A DNA stretch of 64,000 nt from Myxocyprinus asiaticus (GCF_019703515.2 NC_059351.1:16371501-16435500), one strand, 5' to 3'; counted from the stretch's first letter, positions 24,766-38,017 are shown. A program made the numbers and translations. Notes: a model not told the origin generated them from the letters alone.

Positions 24766-24926
24766 CGAGCCTGCTCCTTTTATACCCGTATGTCCGGGGG
24801 AGTGGCATGCAAATTCCACTCGCCAATTCTTATTGGCCTTTTCTCAAAGATCTGAGGTGTTTGGGGCTCCCAAGGGTGACCCCTAGTGTCACTACATCGA
24901 CACAATGTCGAGTGAGTGACAGAAGG
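24766..24926. repeat. DIRS right inverted terminal repeat and tip
   Basis: 24766-24906 pairs with 19848-19990. The outer 20 bp ('tgtcgagtgagtgacagaag') are the unique right tip, echoed in the internal complementary region and at both sides of the mini-DIRS at 60.3-61.3 kb. Confidence 0.85.
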
Positions 24927-26329
24927 AGAACTTGGTCAATCAAGCATGATCTTTCAATGAAGCTGGTTGACAAAGGAAATTATGCTGGTTAAGCTAGTTA
25001 AGAAGCCTGGCAAGGACAATAATAAACCAGAATACCATGCTGGGGACCTGCATCCAAAACACATTTCACTGAATGTGTTTCTAATTATCTTAATAACATT
25101 TTGTTTTGAAGGCTTATGCTTAAATGTTTGAAATTCATTTTATATACAAATCTAAATGTACCTACATATGAATTTCTTTATGAAACTATGTGTTGGAAAA
25201 GATGGAAAAGCAGTCAACAAGTGGCCAACATACAATACATGGGAACTACTTCACTATTGTTTAATAAAACATCTCAAGTAGCACGTCATGAAGTTGGTTG
25301 AGAGAATGGACAAGTGTGCAGAGCTGTAATCTAGACAAATGGTGGCTACTACCAAAGTCCCTTCCAAGGCAAGTCAGTCTACTAAGCGGCAATCTTGGGA
25401 TTGTTCCCAGGCTGCTATTTTTCAAAGGGTAGGTCAAGATTACGATCATATAACATATTTCAAATCAGCAGTACAATCTGACAATAATGGTCCATAAATT
25501 GTGCTTCTTAGTTCAGATCAAGGGGGGGGGGGGGGATGCTGTTTGTCAGGCTGGTCCAGCTGATGTGCATGCACATTCTTGTTAATTGACAGGGAATGTC
25601 AGTATCTAAAAGATGATTGGCTCTTTTACCTGTAAGGCATGCATTATTTTTCTACATCCACTATATTGGGTGTTCTAATTTCCCCCCTTTCATTTTAATA
25701 TAAGTGGTCCATCTTGGGCTAAATAGTGCCTGCTACTACATATTTCACACATTTCCAGTTGTTTTATTTCATAGTTTTGATGAATTTACAATCATTTTAA
25801 AATGTGGACAATAGTAGTAATAAAGACTGAGTAGGTGTTTCAAACTAGTGACCAGCTTCAGCATACTGTTCTTTTCTACAGGGGTTATTCATATCAGTAA
25901 CCATATAAAATGTAGGCATAGACAGCTTGTCCTTTATTAGCATCCATTTACTAGCTCCCCATAGACCCCAAATGAAAAAATTAAAAAAATAAAAAATCAT
26001 GAAGCAGTTGATCAGGGCGCTGCGCTCAGTGTGCCCTCTGTGTGTCTGTGCATTAAGAGAGTGGATGCAAGTGCAGGGCCCTGGACCCGGAGAAACGTGA
26101 CATGTGCTTGCATCCTGTACCGCAGCAGTGACAGTGCATACATAATGTCGCTGAGCAGATGGAGATGAGCTCAGGCATATTAACAGAGATTCAGTGTTTT
26201 GAAAACAGACAGAAGGAAATGTCAGGTCATAATGAATTAACTGAGAAGGTGAGATGTCACATCCTCTGATAAGCACAGATTTTCTTTCATCATTCTGTTG
26301 ATATATGATTGCATCCTAACAAAAATGTT
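24927..26329. other. Unassigned spacer
   Basis: No gene recognised. A short 'gctggttaagctagttaaga' stretch near 24980 looks like dispersed-repeat debris, and a 14-base G-run lies near 25524. A 143-codon minus-strand frame (25845-26276) has no recognisable domain and I do not call it. Confidence 0.45.
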
Positions 26330-26660
26330 CTGTTGTGGTGCCGTACTACAGTGATGGTTTCAGATGATAATACCATTGTACTTTTATATATACCAAGGTA
26401 ATGGATGATGACCTTATGGTGTTAGCATGGTAGTCCAAGGCACATCAAAGAACAATGTAGTGTTGCTATGATACATGCCAAAAAATTATTACCATAGTAC
26501 TATGTGCAGAAAACATGGGAATACCATGGTACAGCAACAGTAGAAAGTTAATTTTTTCACATTGCAAATGAAAAATAAAAAATAAATAACATACCATGTG
26601 CAGAAATCATGGAAATACCATGGTACTTTGGACAGTTATAGTAGACAATTATATACAGTT
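26330..26660. repeat. Degenerate 'accatggtac' repeat cluster
   Basis: Several imperfect copies of the palindromic motif 'accatggtac' ('taccatggtact', 'ataccatggtacagca') are spaced by AT-rich DNA. Two segments around 'catgtgcagaaa(a/t)catg' are near duplicates (about 26502 and 26596). It is probably an old palindromic MITE. Confidence 0.45.
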
Positions 26661-26784
26661 TACTGTATCTGCATGTTTTTTTCAGAGAGTTCCAGTACCC
26701 CTGGATCGGACACATAATGCCAACTCACTGACAAGCGCCATCTCCTATCAGACATTTTTGCATCGGCTCCAGTGTGTTTACATT

Positions 26785-26890
26785 CGCTTGTAGCATGACT
26801 GGAATTGCATTGCGTCAGCAGCCTGGGCAACTCGGGTTCGGATCCTGCTTTAAAACCAGGAAGTAATCGCATTACAGCATACAACTGAGA
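26785..26890 (+). repeat. Possible tRNA-derived SINE
   Basis: An A-box-like 'tagcatgactgg' is followed about 40 bp later by a good B box, 'gggttcggatcc'. The downstream 'aaaaccaggaagtaatcgc' would be the non-tRNA body. No second copy is present in the window, so the call rests on the box pair alone. Confidence 0.35.
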
Positions 26891-27077
26891 GCACCTGAGC
26901 TCCAACATCAGTTCTTCCAATAAAGTATCCTTGCTCTCCTACCCTTCCTTGGAGGACCTCAGCTAAACCAGGAAGTCTTGTTCATCTTCCCTCAGGTGTT
27001 GAGCATACTCAGAGTAGTTAAATTAGCAAAACATTGAGGAAAGCTGCCCTCCAGGCATGATTAATATGGATATCCAC

Positions 27078-27475
27078 AGTGAGTCATACTGCTGAACTAG
27101 TTGCCGTAATCAGTAAAAAAACAAAACAAGAGAACAGGAAGAAAGGTAATCTGAGCTCACTTCTCTGTGTGTACAAAGGATATTTAATGTCTATTTATAG
27201 TCATTGTACCAGTGAAAAATGGTTTGAATCCACCCAAATGAAAATTTTCAATAAATGGCAAAATATTGTTGAAGATCAACATTTAAACTCTAAAACTCTT
27301 GTTTAAAAAAAAAAACAAAAAAACACACACACACTTAAACATGAATCAAGACCGAATAAAAGCATAAAAAGCTGCATAAAATTCTGAACATGCTGCAGGG
27401 TATAAGAACATCTCTACTGCTTGAAGAGGTTTATTCATGCAGCACTACCAATGACATGTAAATTATCTCAATTAT
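27078..27475. other. Unassigned spacer
   Basis: A 75-codon frame (27079-27306) lacks any recognisable motif. A short (CA)n tract follows near 27325. No gene called. Confidence 0.5.
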
Positions 27476-27672
27476 GGTGTGACCACCACCACTTGTGTAG
27501 TGGACTAAAGCACTGAAGTGATAAGCGGAAGGTTGTTGGTTCAATCCCCACATCCACCACCACTGTGTCCTTGAGCAAGGCACTTAACTCCAGGTTGCTC
27601 CAGGAGGATTGTCCTTGTAATCAGGGCACTGTAAGTCGATTTGGATAAAAGCGTCTGCCAAATGTAATGTCT
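27476..27672 (+). repeat. tRNA-derived SINE
   Basis: A head with 'agtggactaaagcactgaag' and the B box 'ggttcaatccc' is followed by the conserved-looking body 'gtccttgagcaaggcactta' and the tail 'ggataaaagcgtctgccaaa'. I recognise this tail as common in teleost SINEs. It is close to complete. RNA polymerase III would be the transcribing enzyme if active. Confidence 0.8.
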
Positions 27673-28264
27673 TTTTAGGCCTCTCCAATTAATGAGCTAA
27701 CATTTGCCTTCCTTTCAAAACCTAATGAAAGAATGAGTATTTTGTTTTGAAATAACCAGAATTGTTCGCAAATGAAAGACCGTAAGACTGCCTGTGTAAG
27801 ACTGCCTGTTTCAAAACACAAATTAGCAGAATCATTGATCAAGCTGCCTGTTAAAGGCAGTTCTGTTTAAACGGGAGACAATTAAAAAAGGCTGTCTGTC
27901 TTAACTATGGCAACTCGTCTGCAGTTAAAGATTCCGTCTGCAAACCATACATGGTGGGTAAGATCATTCAAGCAATTTTACGTTTATAATGAAAGAAAAA
28001 ATTATTCCTTACTCTAACATGAGTTCCGATGTGATTCTAAATGAGTCTGCATGTTCTAAGCAGAAGTATGTTTACTTTTCTGTCCTCTTATTTGAGTAAA
28101 ATTTCAATATACAGTATATTCCCTGAAAACACATCATAAGACCTTACTAAATTTGGCTTCATAAGAACATTTATCTTGTGTAAAGAATCTACATATGTTT
28201 TACTGGAAAACAAGACAAAAAAAAAAAACAAACAAAACAAATATATATATATATAAGTATTATA

Positions 28265-28269
<5 letters not shown>
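27673..28269. other. Unassigned spacer
   Basis: Nothing recognised beyond a near-repeat of 'gactgcctgt' around 27787-27810 and an A-run near 28220. Confidence 0.5.

Positions 28270-28336
<67 letters not shown>
28270..28336. repeat. (TA)n microsatellite
   Basis: About 32 AT/TA units with a smaller interrupted run just before it. It abuts the truncated 5' side of the LINE fragment. Confidence 0.95.
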
Positions 28337-28338
<2 letters not shown>

Positions 28339-28359
28339 TTTTTTAAATTTTTTTATCAT

Positions 28360-29092
28360 TCTTATTGACAGAACTCCTCGTGATCCCAGCCAACCTGTCT
28401 GTTGACCACAACCTCACTATTCATCTTGGTTCAACTACTCTAACGCCAACCAGGACAGCCCGGAACTTGGGATTGGTGGTGGATAACCAGCTTAACTTCA
28501 CTGCCCACATCTCATCAACTGCCTGGTCTTGCAGATTTGCACTTTACAACATCAGAAAACCAGACCTTTCTTGTCTGAATATGCTGCACAGCTCCTGGTC
28601 CAAGGTCAGATCATTTCAAGACTGGACTACTGTAATTCCCTGTTGGCAGTTCTGCCAACTAGCACGATTAAGCCACTACAGATGGTCTAGAATGCAGCGG
28701 CGCATCTGGTCAGCCAAAAAGGGCTCATGTCACCCCACTCTTTATTTCACTCAACTGGCTACCTGTAACTGCCTGTATCACAATCAAGGCTTTGACTCTG
28801 GCCTTCAGGACAGCCAATGGAACAAAACCCTCTAACTTCAATTCAACCCTCCAGGTCTTTCCCAACTCGCTCTCTGCGGTCAATGAAAAAGCGGTGCCTT
28901 GTGATCCCTATGCAAAGAGGCACAACGTCTATATTGCAATCTTTCACATTCTCTGTTCCTCTGTGGTAGAATGAGCTGCACACCTCCACACGATCTGCTG
29001 ACACTATCTCAACATTCAAGAACCAGCTGAAAACACATCTGTCCTGGAAAGACTTAACCAACCCACACTAATTGCACTTACTTTTTAACAAT
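28360..29092 (+). pseudogene. L2-like LINE 3' end (RT C-terminal part)
   Basis: The plus strand encodes the C-terminal side of a non-LTR reverse transcriptase: 'TRTARNLGLVVDNQLNFTAH' followed by 'ISSTAWSCRFALYNIRKP', the post-palm 'KNLGV..D..L.F..HI' block of L2-type LINEs. Degraded thumb-like sequence reaches 'TISTFKNQLKTHLSWKD' near 29000-29050. Several frame changes split it, and palm motifs A-C are missing, so it is a 5'-truncated, long-dead copy. It ends in short AT-rich repeats near 29090. Confidence 0.8.
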
Positions 29093-30460
29093 AAATAAAT
29101 ATATAAATAATCCATGTCTGTGTCTTACTTCTGCACTAGCATCTATACTACTCAGTGGCGATTTCTCCGAGGAGGAAAAGGAGAGAGTGCCTCCTCAAAA
29201 ATTCAGGTGAGAAAAAAGAAAAGACTGTACATAAATAAAACAAATAAAATATTTTGAAATGTGAGCTCAAATAATGTTTATAGCTGTAATAGCTTGAAAA
29301 TCACTCTGTCAAACAGCAACACCAGTGCTGAAGCAATGTAAAAATAATAATACAATTCTTAAACTTGATCAGTTTTTGATTTTACTTGATTTAATAAATT
29401 AAGCTAATACAGTATAAACACACAAATAAGTATTTCATGCTTATTTACAGAGTAAGTTCAAAGGTATTTCATATGCCTTCCCATACAGAAATCTGATATA
29501 TGTCAATTAACCTATACAGTACAGAGTATATAAACCTATAGTTAATTTTATTTGGCAGGTTTTTCCTGCACTGAAAATGTTTCACCGGCCACCGAAGCGA
29601 AATTTCGGCGAAACAAATTTTATGATATTCATCTTGCTTTCGCACTTTATAAGTGGTAATATGCTTCTCATGTGGAACTCAAATGCACACGTGTCACTGA
29701 AGATGGGTTTCGCATGCGTGTTGTGCGATCCACCAAGAATCACTTGTACAGATGCACTCTGCTCCATTCTACTGTATCTCTAGGGTACGCCTGTGCACGC
29801 GCATCGAGTGGGCTTCCCTCGGTATGTGAGATCCGATTACAGGATAGTGCAGAGTGGATCACTTGTGTGATTAAACTGGGCTTCCCTCAAAATATAGTGG
29901 CACAGACGGCAAAACTTTTGTGACCCGTTTGATTTCTACACAATAATTTTCTTTTATAAAGCACTATGGAGCAATTCAAACATTTCAAATGGCTACAGCA
30001 AGAAAGAACATACACTGCATACCTTTTTGTAATAATACGTATTATATTATACATATAGGACTAGGTATTTTGTTTTAACTACAGGGTACATACATTATTA
30101 TTACAGGATACATGATGGAGGTTTTTGCTATATGATTTTATTTAGAAATTTAAATCAAGGCTACTTACCTGATGAAAGTGTGTTACATACACCAAATAAC
30201 TTGTTCTGCTATTCTGTTTGTATGGCACTGCAGTCCATCAAGGTGCAATGTAGTGGAAAACAAGCTTACCTCTTTCCAGCTATTCCCAGGAAATAAAATA
30301 CAAATATAACATGATACAACACAACGCTTGCATCTTACTGCATATATACAGTAGCCTATAATTGATATGTTGTTTTGATAGCAAAGTGCATCTGGCTTAG
30401 TTTGGTCTTCCATATTTCAAGGCAAGTAAAACTAAATTAATTAATTAATTTAATTACTGG
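29093..30460. other. Unassigned, possible hAT debris
   Basis: A 'cagtggcgatttctccgagg' tip-like sequence at 29153 resembles hAT ends, but I find no matching right end or duplication. The following DNA, including a GC-richer patch at 29580-29920, shows no transposase motif. No host gene recognised. Confidence 0.35.
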
Positions 30461-30467
30461 CAAATAT

Positions 30468-30640
30468 ACCCCCTTGTTTCACGTAGTTACAGTGTAAGTA
30501 CAACATCTGCGGGCTGTAATTTAAAGTGGTACTTGTTACCCCCTTGTTTGTGCTTGTTACCCCCTTGTTTCACGTAGTTACAGTGTAAGTACAACATCTG
30601 GGGGCTGTAATTTAAAGTGGTACTTGTTACCCCTTTATTC
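30468..30640. repeat. Two-copy 91-bp tandem duplication
   Basis: The run 'cacgtagttacagtgtaagt' occurs at 30480 and again at 30571, and the following 'acaacatctg(c/g)gggctgtaat' also repeats, giving a 91-bp period with few differences. A decayed third partial unit may follow near 30735. Confidence 0.85.
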
Positions 30641-31217
30641 AACAAACTTTTAATATTGTTCCCTTATACCTACATGTAAGTAATTTATAGGTACACTATT
30701 ATTACAAAAAGGTACGCCGTAAATTCGGTGTATTTACACTGTAAATTGCGGGCTGTAATCTAAAGCATTACTGAATTTTCATTACAACTGTGACATTTGT
30801 ATTGAAAAGATTACATTTTAAAATGTGTTTAGGCTATTATTATTGTATAACAAATAAACAGTTTAATTTTTAAGACTAACTACCTTACTAACCATTGTAA
30901 TGAGGAGCCATCCAGGGTCTTTCCTTTGATTATGGTATTACAAATGGAACTGTTAAACAATGAAAGAACTATGGTAAACATAAACACAAGCACAATGTAG
31001 AATAAAAGTCTGGTCCTTTATAAATTATAAACAAATTCATGTGTAATATTTTAATAAATGTCTTATTCTGATGATGTTTGAGATTAGGAAACAAACTGGC
31101 CTGGTTTGGTTTAAGATTAGACATTTGTCGATATTCAGTAATAAGTTATACAGTGACAATTAGCATGCTCAATATCGTGAGCACTTAAAAAAATACCAGA
31201 ACATTTCTTGATAGGGT
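30641..31217. other. Unassigned AT-rich spacer
   Basis: No gene or named repeat recognised. Confidence 0.5.
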
Positions 31218-31727
31218 TCTGGTAGTGAAAGGAGGAGGCAGGAACAGGCTGAACAGTCAAAATAATATTTAATTAAACAAATAAACACAAACGCACACAC
31301 TGCAGCTACACGCGGCTCTCTCTCTCCCAAACTGCCACGTCCTGCTGCATTTATCCCTCTCCACGGCTGATTAGCCTGATTGGGGGCCGGGCATGCATAG
31401 TCACGGCCCCGCCCTCCTCCTCATCACACTCCTCCCTCTTTTGCCTCAGGCCGGGGAACCCCCGGCATGACTCCTTTCTGGTGGGGAGGGAAAGGGCAAA
31501 GCGGAGCAACAGCGAGAGAGAGAGATGAGAAAGAGGAATGACATGGTTCGCTGGCGCCCAGATATGGTGTCACCCGGCCCTCAGCCACTCCCCAACCTCT
31601 GGCGGATGACAGCCACTCCTCCCCGGGCGGATCGGAGCAAGTCCTCCAACCCCTGGTTGATGGAACGCCCCTCCGCATTTGGTGGCCGGTAGGGAACTCC
31701 TCCGCCCTTGGCAGCGGCTCCACTATT
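31218..31727 (-). mobile_element. Truncated TRIM-like LTR element
   Basis: It is related to 55299-56205. Shared landmarks are 'ggaacaggctgaacagt', 'tcatcacactcctccc' and 'ctcaggccggggaaccc' (compare 'ttcaggccggggcgcc'). On the minus strand a purine tract 'gggaggag' sits directly before 'tgtgatgaggaggagggcgg', the start of the LTR-like part, which therefore lies at about 31218-31434. The second LTR is missing, so the copy is cut near its primer-binding side. The internal part is GC-rich with no conserved domain. Confidence 0.55.
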
Positions 31728-32538
31728 TGGATACTTTGTTTGTTATATGCTATTTCTGTTCAATGAATTGTAAAATGAGCACAATCCTCTCAGTAGCAGG
31801 CTAGCTAGTTGTTTACTATGGTGGCTATGGAGCTCCTCTCATTTCTCAATGCAGGTTTTTAGCACATTGAATTCTATCTGAGACACTATGTTCTGCATTG
31901 ATTTAGTTCTTGTATCTTTTAAACCCAGAAATAGTTGTGTTCTCATTCTAATGCATGATGCACAATTTTCTGAAGTATATTTGTGACAATGGGACTATTC
32001 TGCCTGAAGTATTGCTCTGCAAAGGCTGATACTTTTCTATCAGGCATTAGAAAAACTTGATAAATGTTGAGCATAATCATATATTATTTTATCATCTCTA
32101 CTTCCCTGGTAATTTATTATTCAAATTAAAACACTCTCTACATCAGGGGGTGGTATTATTAAAAAAAATGAACAATATAGTACAAATATATATATATATA
32201 TATAATTAAAATGTCACTGCTTTATTATGTTACATTAATATATTAATAATTAAGTTATTCAGCCAAAAGCATCGAGTGGTTTTCTCATTTACTTGTTATT
32301 GTTGTTTGATTAATAGCCTTTTAATGACACACTAGAAACAGTGGTCTATTCGGTTTGTACACTTCAAGTCTGAAATTTTGATACAAATCCACTTTTTGCC
32401 CCACTGTTTATGCTCACTTTGGACATAATGGACTGTGTTCACATTAATATCTCGCCAAGATGGGCATTTTGGCAGAATTATGAAGTGTATTTGACCATTT
32501 AGGCACTTACCCGCATTAGCGCTCCCGGAGCACATACA
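31728..32538. other. Unassigned AT-rich spacer
   Basis: No gene. The segment near 32080-32160 resembles 57470-57540 ('aacactctctacatcagggg'), which indicates a shared but unnamed repeat. The last 8 bp (32531-32538) are the target duplication of the next element. Confidence 0.45.
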
Positions 32539-32645
32539 CAGGCATGTGCACACATAGACATCAAAGGGGGCTTGAGCACCTGCCCTTTTTCTTCCTCAAG
32601 AGAAGGTGCCCTTTTTTCTGGGGTGCTTTTTTATTTTTTTATAAA

Positions 32646-32647
<2 letters not shown>

Positions 32648-32719
<72 letters not shown>
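32648..32719. repeat. (TA)n microsatellite
   Basis: About 36 TA units, followed 100 bp later by (CCCT)n/(CT)n at 32820-32866. Frames through these tracts are repeat artefacts. Confidence 0.95.
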
Positions 32720-32721
<2 letters not shown>

Positions 32722-33246
32722 CTGTTTGCGCACAGCTTCCCTGTGAAACAAATATATTTATTGAATAAAAAAATCAAAATATCAGGTCGGGAGATGAGAC
32801 TTCTGTCGAGTTCTGATGCCCGCCCTCCCTCCCTCCCTCCCTCCCTCTCTCTCTCTCTCTCTCTCTCGGTGTCTCCGTGCAGCAGTGCGGCACACATCGG
32901 CACATCAGACACAGACAGGCAGGCAGCAGCCCCTCCCAGCTCCTATCCCAGTTGTGTTTTTCTTGGATTGTGTGGAGGTGAGTGGTGATGAACAAAAGAC
33001 TAAGCTACCAGTGCCTCGACTTTACAGCTAATTAGCCAAAAGACAAAAGATAAATATATTTAACTTGTGTCTTGCTAACATGCATGACTCATGAGCTACT
33101 AGCTAATGTAATAAGTTAGCTAAAATTTAGCTAAGGCAATATATCATGGCCATACAGGCTAATGTACTGTACTTAATGGAGACACTACAGGTGAATACAG
33201 TAAAATTTGTGTCTAATAACGTCATCACAATCGCCACATTGATATG

Positions 33247-33722
33247 TAAATCCGTTTTCCTGTGTGTGAAAAGCACCGCTTTAAACACTGTTTGGATTGC
33301 CACACGACGCCGTTTAAATTGGCGTTTTGGTTGCACAAATACGCGCGTTATTTGCGGCGTTTTCCTTATAGTATAATGAGTCCCGCCCGCTGATTTCCAC
33401 AGCCAGTAAGTTTAAACTTTTCTCACCCAATCAACAATGAACTGAGTCAGACCAGACAAGTTCATCGCTGCCAAACAAATGTGCCTGTGTGAAGTAACTT
33501 CGATATAGCCTATTCACTTCTACTAACATGAAAAATATTGTTAGTCTGCTTTCCAAATAAAATGCTTGCACCTCTTTGTCAGGGACGATTCTAGGATTTT
33601 CAGTCTTTGGAAGTTCAGCCCCCAATGAGAGTATATGATGAAAATATTTAATATCCATTGCAGTATTCCACTAAAATGCATAGATGGGTAATCACTTGTG
33701 AGCAGAGGCGATTTATGAGCTT
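33247..33722. repeat. Long inverted repeat, left arm
   Basis: It matches 38018-38445 in inverted orientation over more than 400 bp, including 'ttatttgcggcgttttcctt', 'tgatttccacagccagtaag', 'gtctgctttccaaataaaat' and 'gcagtattccactaaaatgc'. Differences are scattered substitutions and small indels. No coding is seen in either arm. Confidence 0.85.
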
Positions 33723-34599
33723 ATGAGCTACGCCTATGAGTGCTATGATTACTGAACTTGTTATGCAGCTATACCCTATTGAAATTAGATATACATGCCA
33801 ATAGAGGGCGCCAAAATGCTCGTTATTGTATTTTAACATTTTCACTGTATAACATTTATTATTACAGATAGGCTACTTATTGTTTTCAAACTTCCATTGA
33901 AATTTATATTATAAAAATGTATTGAATATAACAATTGTCGATAATTGTCGACCTTTTTTTCATATTTTGACCAAATGCATAATGGGCACTAATTTTTCTC
34001 AACTATCACTACATTTTCTTAATTTAAAATGAGTAGGCCATATGAATAAATAGAAATGTCAAAACCTCTTGTTTTGATTAGAAGTTAGAAAAAACATGAA
34101 TTTATTAAATAAATAATCAAAACAATATCTAACCATGCATTTATTTAAAGTGGCCAATAGCCTACATTTGGAAAATACCACTATTCTTACCCTCATTTCA
34201 GATTCAACCCCCCTCCCCCCCACAATTGTGTCATTTTTACTGGATATGTGTGGTAAATGATTGGTCCATTAAAAACAAGAATAATGGAATTTCAACAAGA
34301 ACAAAACTTATACTGCTAAACTACATTCGTTGGCACACATTTTTTAAATAATCCACAGTTTTGAAATTGAACAATGTATTTGGTCTCCACAAATCTTTAT
34401 TTCACTGTTAATATTATAGAACCTTTGTATATTATTCAAAACTCAATATATCCATTTAAATCAGAAAATAATCTGAAATGGTTTTCTTTCTTTTGTTTAT
34501 GCTCACTGCGGTACACACATGTGACACAAAACAGGAGAATGAGTCACTTTAGCTATTCAAACTGACTGAAAACATCATTTTTATACTGCAGGCACTGTC
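33723..34599. other. Unassigned interior of hAT derivative
   Basis: AT-rich DNA with no recognisable gene. A C-run near 34208-34220 could be the edge of another decayed element. Confidence 0.4.
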
Positions 34600-34833
34600 A
34601 ACTCACCACAGGTGAGTTCATTTCCAAAGTAAATGAGAATCACTTGCTTAAAATCAAGTTATTTTAACTACTTCTAAAAGGTGCCAATTTAGTAAATGTA
34701 GATGTTGTGGTTTGTTCAACTATACACCGAAGACACACACCAAAATATGTTTAATTTCAACAGTTTTCTGGAAGAAAATTGTGTATTATATGAAAAAATG
34801 CAAGTGTGTGGCAATACTTTTGGCCACGATTGT
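34600..34833. mobile_element. Tc1-like right-end remnant
   Basis: The stretch ends in 'caatacttttggccacgatt' followed by 'gta', the tip style of Tc1 families whose ends read 'ggccaaaagtattg'. The left end and transposase are missing. Confidence 0.5.
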
Positions 34834-34947
34834 AGATAATAATGTCAAATCGACAATTAGCCTATGCATCTTGTAAGAACCTGAAATTTTCTTGATTTTA
34901 AAATATCTAGGTGGATCCTTCTCTTTTTGCTTTGGAGAACTACTCAG

Positions 34948-36095
<1,148 letters not shown>

Positions 36096-37439
36096 CAGTG
36101 CATCCAGAAAGTATTCACAACGCTTCACTTTTTCCACATTTTGTTATGATACAGCCTTATTCCAAAATGGATTAAATTCATTATTTTCCTCAATTCTACA
36201 AACAATACCCCATAATGACAACATGAAAGAAGTTTGTTTGAAATCTTTGCAAATTTATTAAAAATCAAAAACGAAAAAAAAAAAAAATCACATGTACATA
36301 AGTATTCATAACCTTTGCTCAGTACTTTGTTGAAGCACCTTTGGCACCAATTACAGCCTCAAGTCTTTTTGAGTATGATGCTACAAGCTTGGCGCACTTA
36401 TTTTTGGGCAGTTTCTCCCATTCTTCTTTGCAGGACCTCTCAAGCTCCATCAGGTTGGATGGGGAGCATCGGTGCACAGCCATTTTCAGATCTCTCCAGA
36501 GATGTTCAAACGGGTTCAAGTCTGGGCTCTGGCTGGGCCACTCAAGGACATTCACAGAGTTGTCCCGGAGCCACTCCTATGTTATCTTGGCTGTGTGCTT
36601 AGGGTCGTTGTCCTGTTGGAAGATGAACCTTCGCCCCAGTCTGAGGTCCAGAGCGCTCTGGAGCAGGTTTTCATCAAGGATGTCTCTGTACATTGCTGCA
36701 TTCATCTTTCCCTCGATCCTGACTAGTCTCCCAGTTTCTGCCACTGAAAAACATCCCCACAGCATGATGCTGCCACCACCATGCTTCACTGTAGGGATGG
36801 TATTTGCCAGGTGATGAGTGGTGCCTGGTTTCCTCCAGACATGATGCTTGCCGTTCAGGCCAAAGAGTTCAATCTTTGTTTCATCAGACCAGAGAATTTT
36901 GTTTCTCATGGTCTGAGAGTCCTTCAGGTGCCTTTTGGCAAACTCCAGGCAGGCTGTCATGTGCCTTTTACTGAGGAGTGGCTTCCGTCTGGCCACTCTA
37001 CCATACAGGCCTGATTGGTGGAGTGCTGCAGAGATGGTTGTTCTTCTGGAAGGTTCTCCTCTCTCCACAGAGAAATGCTGGAGCGCTGTCAGAGTGACCA
37101 TCGGGTTCTTGGTCACCTCCCTGACTAAGGCCCTTCTCCCCCGATCGCTCAGTTTGGCCGGGCGGCCAGCTCTAGGAAGAGTCCTGGTGGTTCCAAACTT
37201 CTTCCATTTACGGATGATGGAGGCCACTGTGCTCTTTTTTTGAATATGTGATTTTTTTTTGTTTTTTATTTTTAATAAATTTGCAAAGATATCAAACAAA
37301 CTTTTTTCACGTTGTCATTATGGGGTATTTTTTGTAGAATTTTGAGGAAAATAATGAATTTAATCCATTTTGGAATAAGGCTGTAACATAACAAAATGTG
37401 GAAAAAGTGAAGCGCTGTGAATACTTTCCGGATGCACTG
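36096..37439 (-). mobile_element. Tc1-like element copy, 5'-deleted
   Basis: The left tip is 'cagtgcatccagaaagtatt' after TA (36094-36095). The right tip is its inverted copy ending 'ggatgcactg', though the right flank reads tg instead of TA. It is the same family as 58663-60283 but on the opposite strand. About 280 bp are missing between the transposase start and its own terminal repeat, removing the leader and the first ~35 codons. Total 1,344 bp. Confidence 0.92.
36319..37230 (-). pseudogene. Tc1 transposase, N-terminally deleted
   Basis: The minus strand reads 'STVASIIRKWKKFGTTRTLP', then 'GRPAKLSDRGRRALVREV' (helix-turn-helix and linker), '[13 protein letters not shown]' (first Asp), '[16 protein letters not shown]', '[14 protein letters not shown]' (second Asp) and, after TAG at 36577-36579, 'VLEWPSQSPDLNPFEHLW' (third acidic position region) through GAKGASTKY at 36319. 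Apart from the N-terminal loss and that one stop, the frame is continuous. The apparent upstream Met near 37299 lies in terminal-repeat DNA and is not the native start. Confidence 0.9.
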
Positions 37440-37475
37440 TGTAATTCATATAATTAATTATAATTCAACCACAAA

Positions 37476-37512
37476 ATTATACACACACAGACACACACAC
37501 ACACACACACAC
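37476..37512. repeat. (CA)n microsatellite
   Basis: About 16 CA units just outside the Tc1 copy. Confidence 0.85.
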
Positions 37513-38017
37513 TTTTACTCCCTCCCCATAGTATTTTTACCTAATATTTTGGGTCAAGATACCCCCGGGTACCTTTTGCCCCATTTTGAGGGGGCCATCT
37601 TACCCCAAGGGTACAACTCTAACTCTATATATTATATTATATTATATATTTTTTCCTCAAATCTAAGTTAATTATTCTGCCCTTAAGTCTCCAATGAACA
37701 AATATACATATAAGTTTTGCTATTTGAAAATGGTGAACTGTGTGTTTATATTACATTAAATGTTAAAAGTGAGATACTTTTAATATTCAATGTAATATAA
37801 ACACACAGTGCGAAATACGGAATGCTTACCGATATACATCAACTGACAAACACTGTAATTTAATAATAATAAAAAATAAGTCAAGCAAGATTCAAACCTG
37901 TGCTCTCTCACAATCTCCCACTGAAGGCACAGATTTTAACCTCTGGGCCACAGTCATTCTACTCTTAGACTACATGTCTATAAAGTGTTATCCCATCTAA
38001 GGTGAAATCATAAAATC
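37513..38017. other. Unassigned interior of hAT derivative
   Basis: AT-rich, no gene. A ~40-bp inverted pair around 'ttcaatgtaatataaacaca' (about 37735-37810) is visible. Confidence 0.45.

Larger units (their letters stand above)
19804..24926 (-). mobile_element. DIRS-type tyrosine-recombinase retrotransposon
   Basis: The ends are inverted, not direct: 19848-19990 and 24766-24906 match as reverse complements, sharing 'gacatacgggtataaaag' and 'ggcgagtggaatttgcatgc'. Between the left end and the genes lies an internal complementary region. The minus strand encodes gag-like, reverse transcriptase, an RNase H scrap and a tyrosine recombinase, in that order. This is the DIRS layout, in which a circular intermediate is integrated by a YR enzyme instead of a DDE integrase. 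The block is clearly more GC-rich than its surroundings. At 5.1 kb it is near full length, but every gene is broken. Confidence 0.92.

Noticed and set aside
25845..26276. 143-codon minus frame
   Set aside because: No recognisable domain, and part of it is driven by an A/T-run (Phe-rich segment). Not enough to call a gene.
32816..33031. Frames rich in Pro/Ser/Leu or Arg/Glu near 32.8 kb
   Set aside because: They are translations of a (CCCT)n/(CT)n tract.
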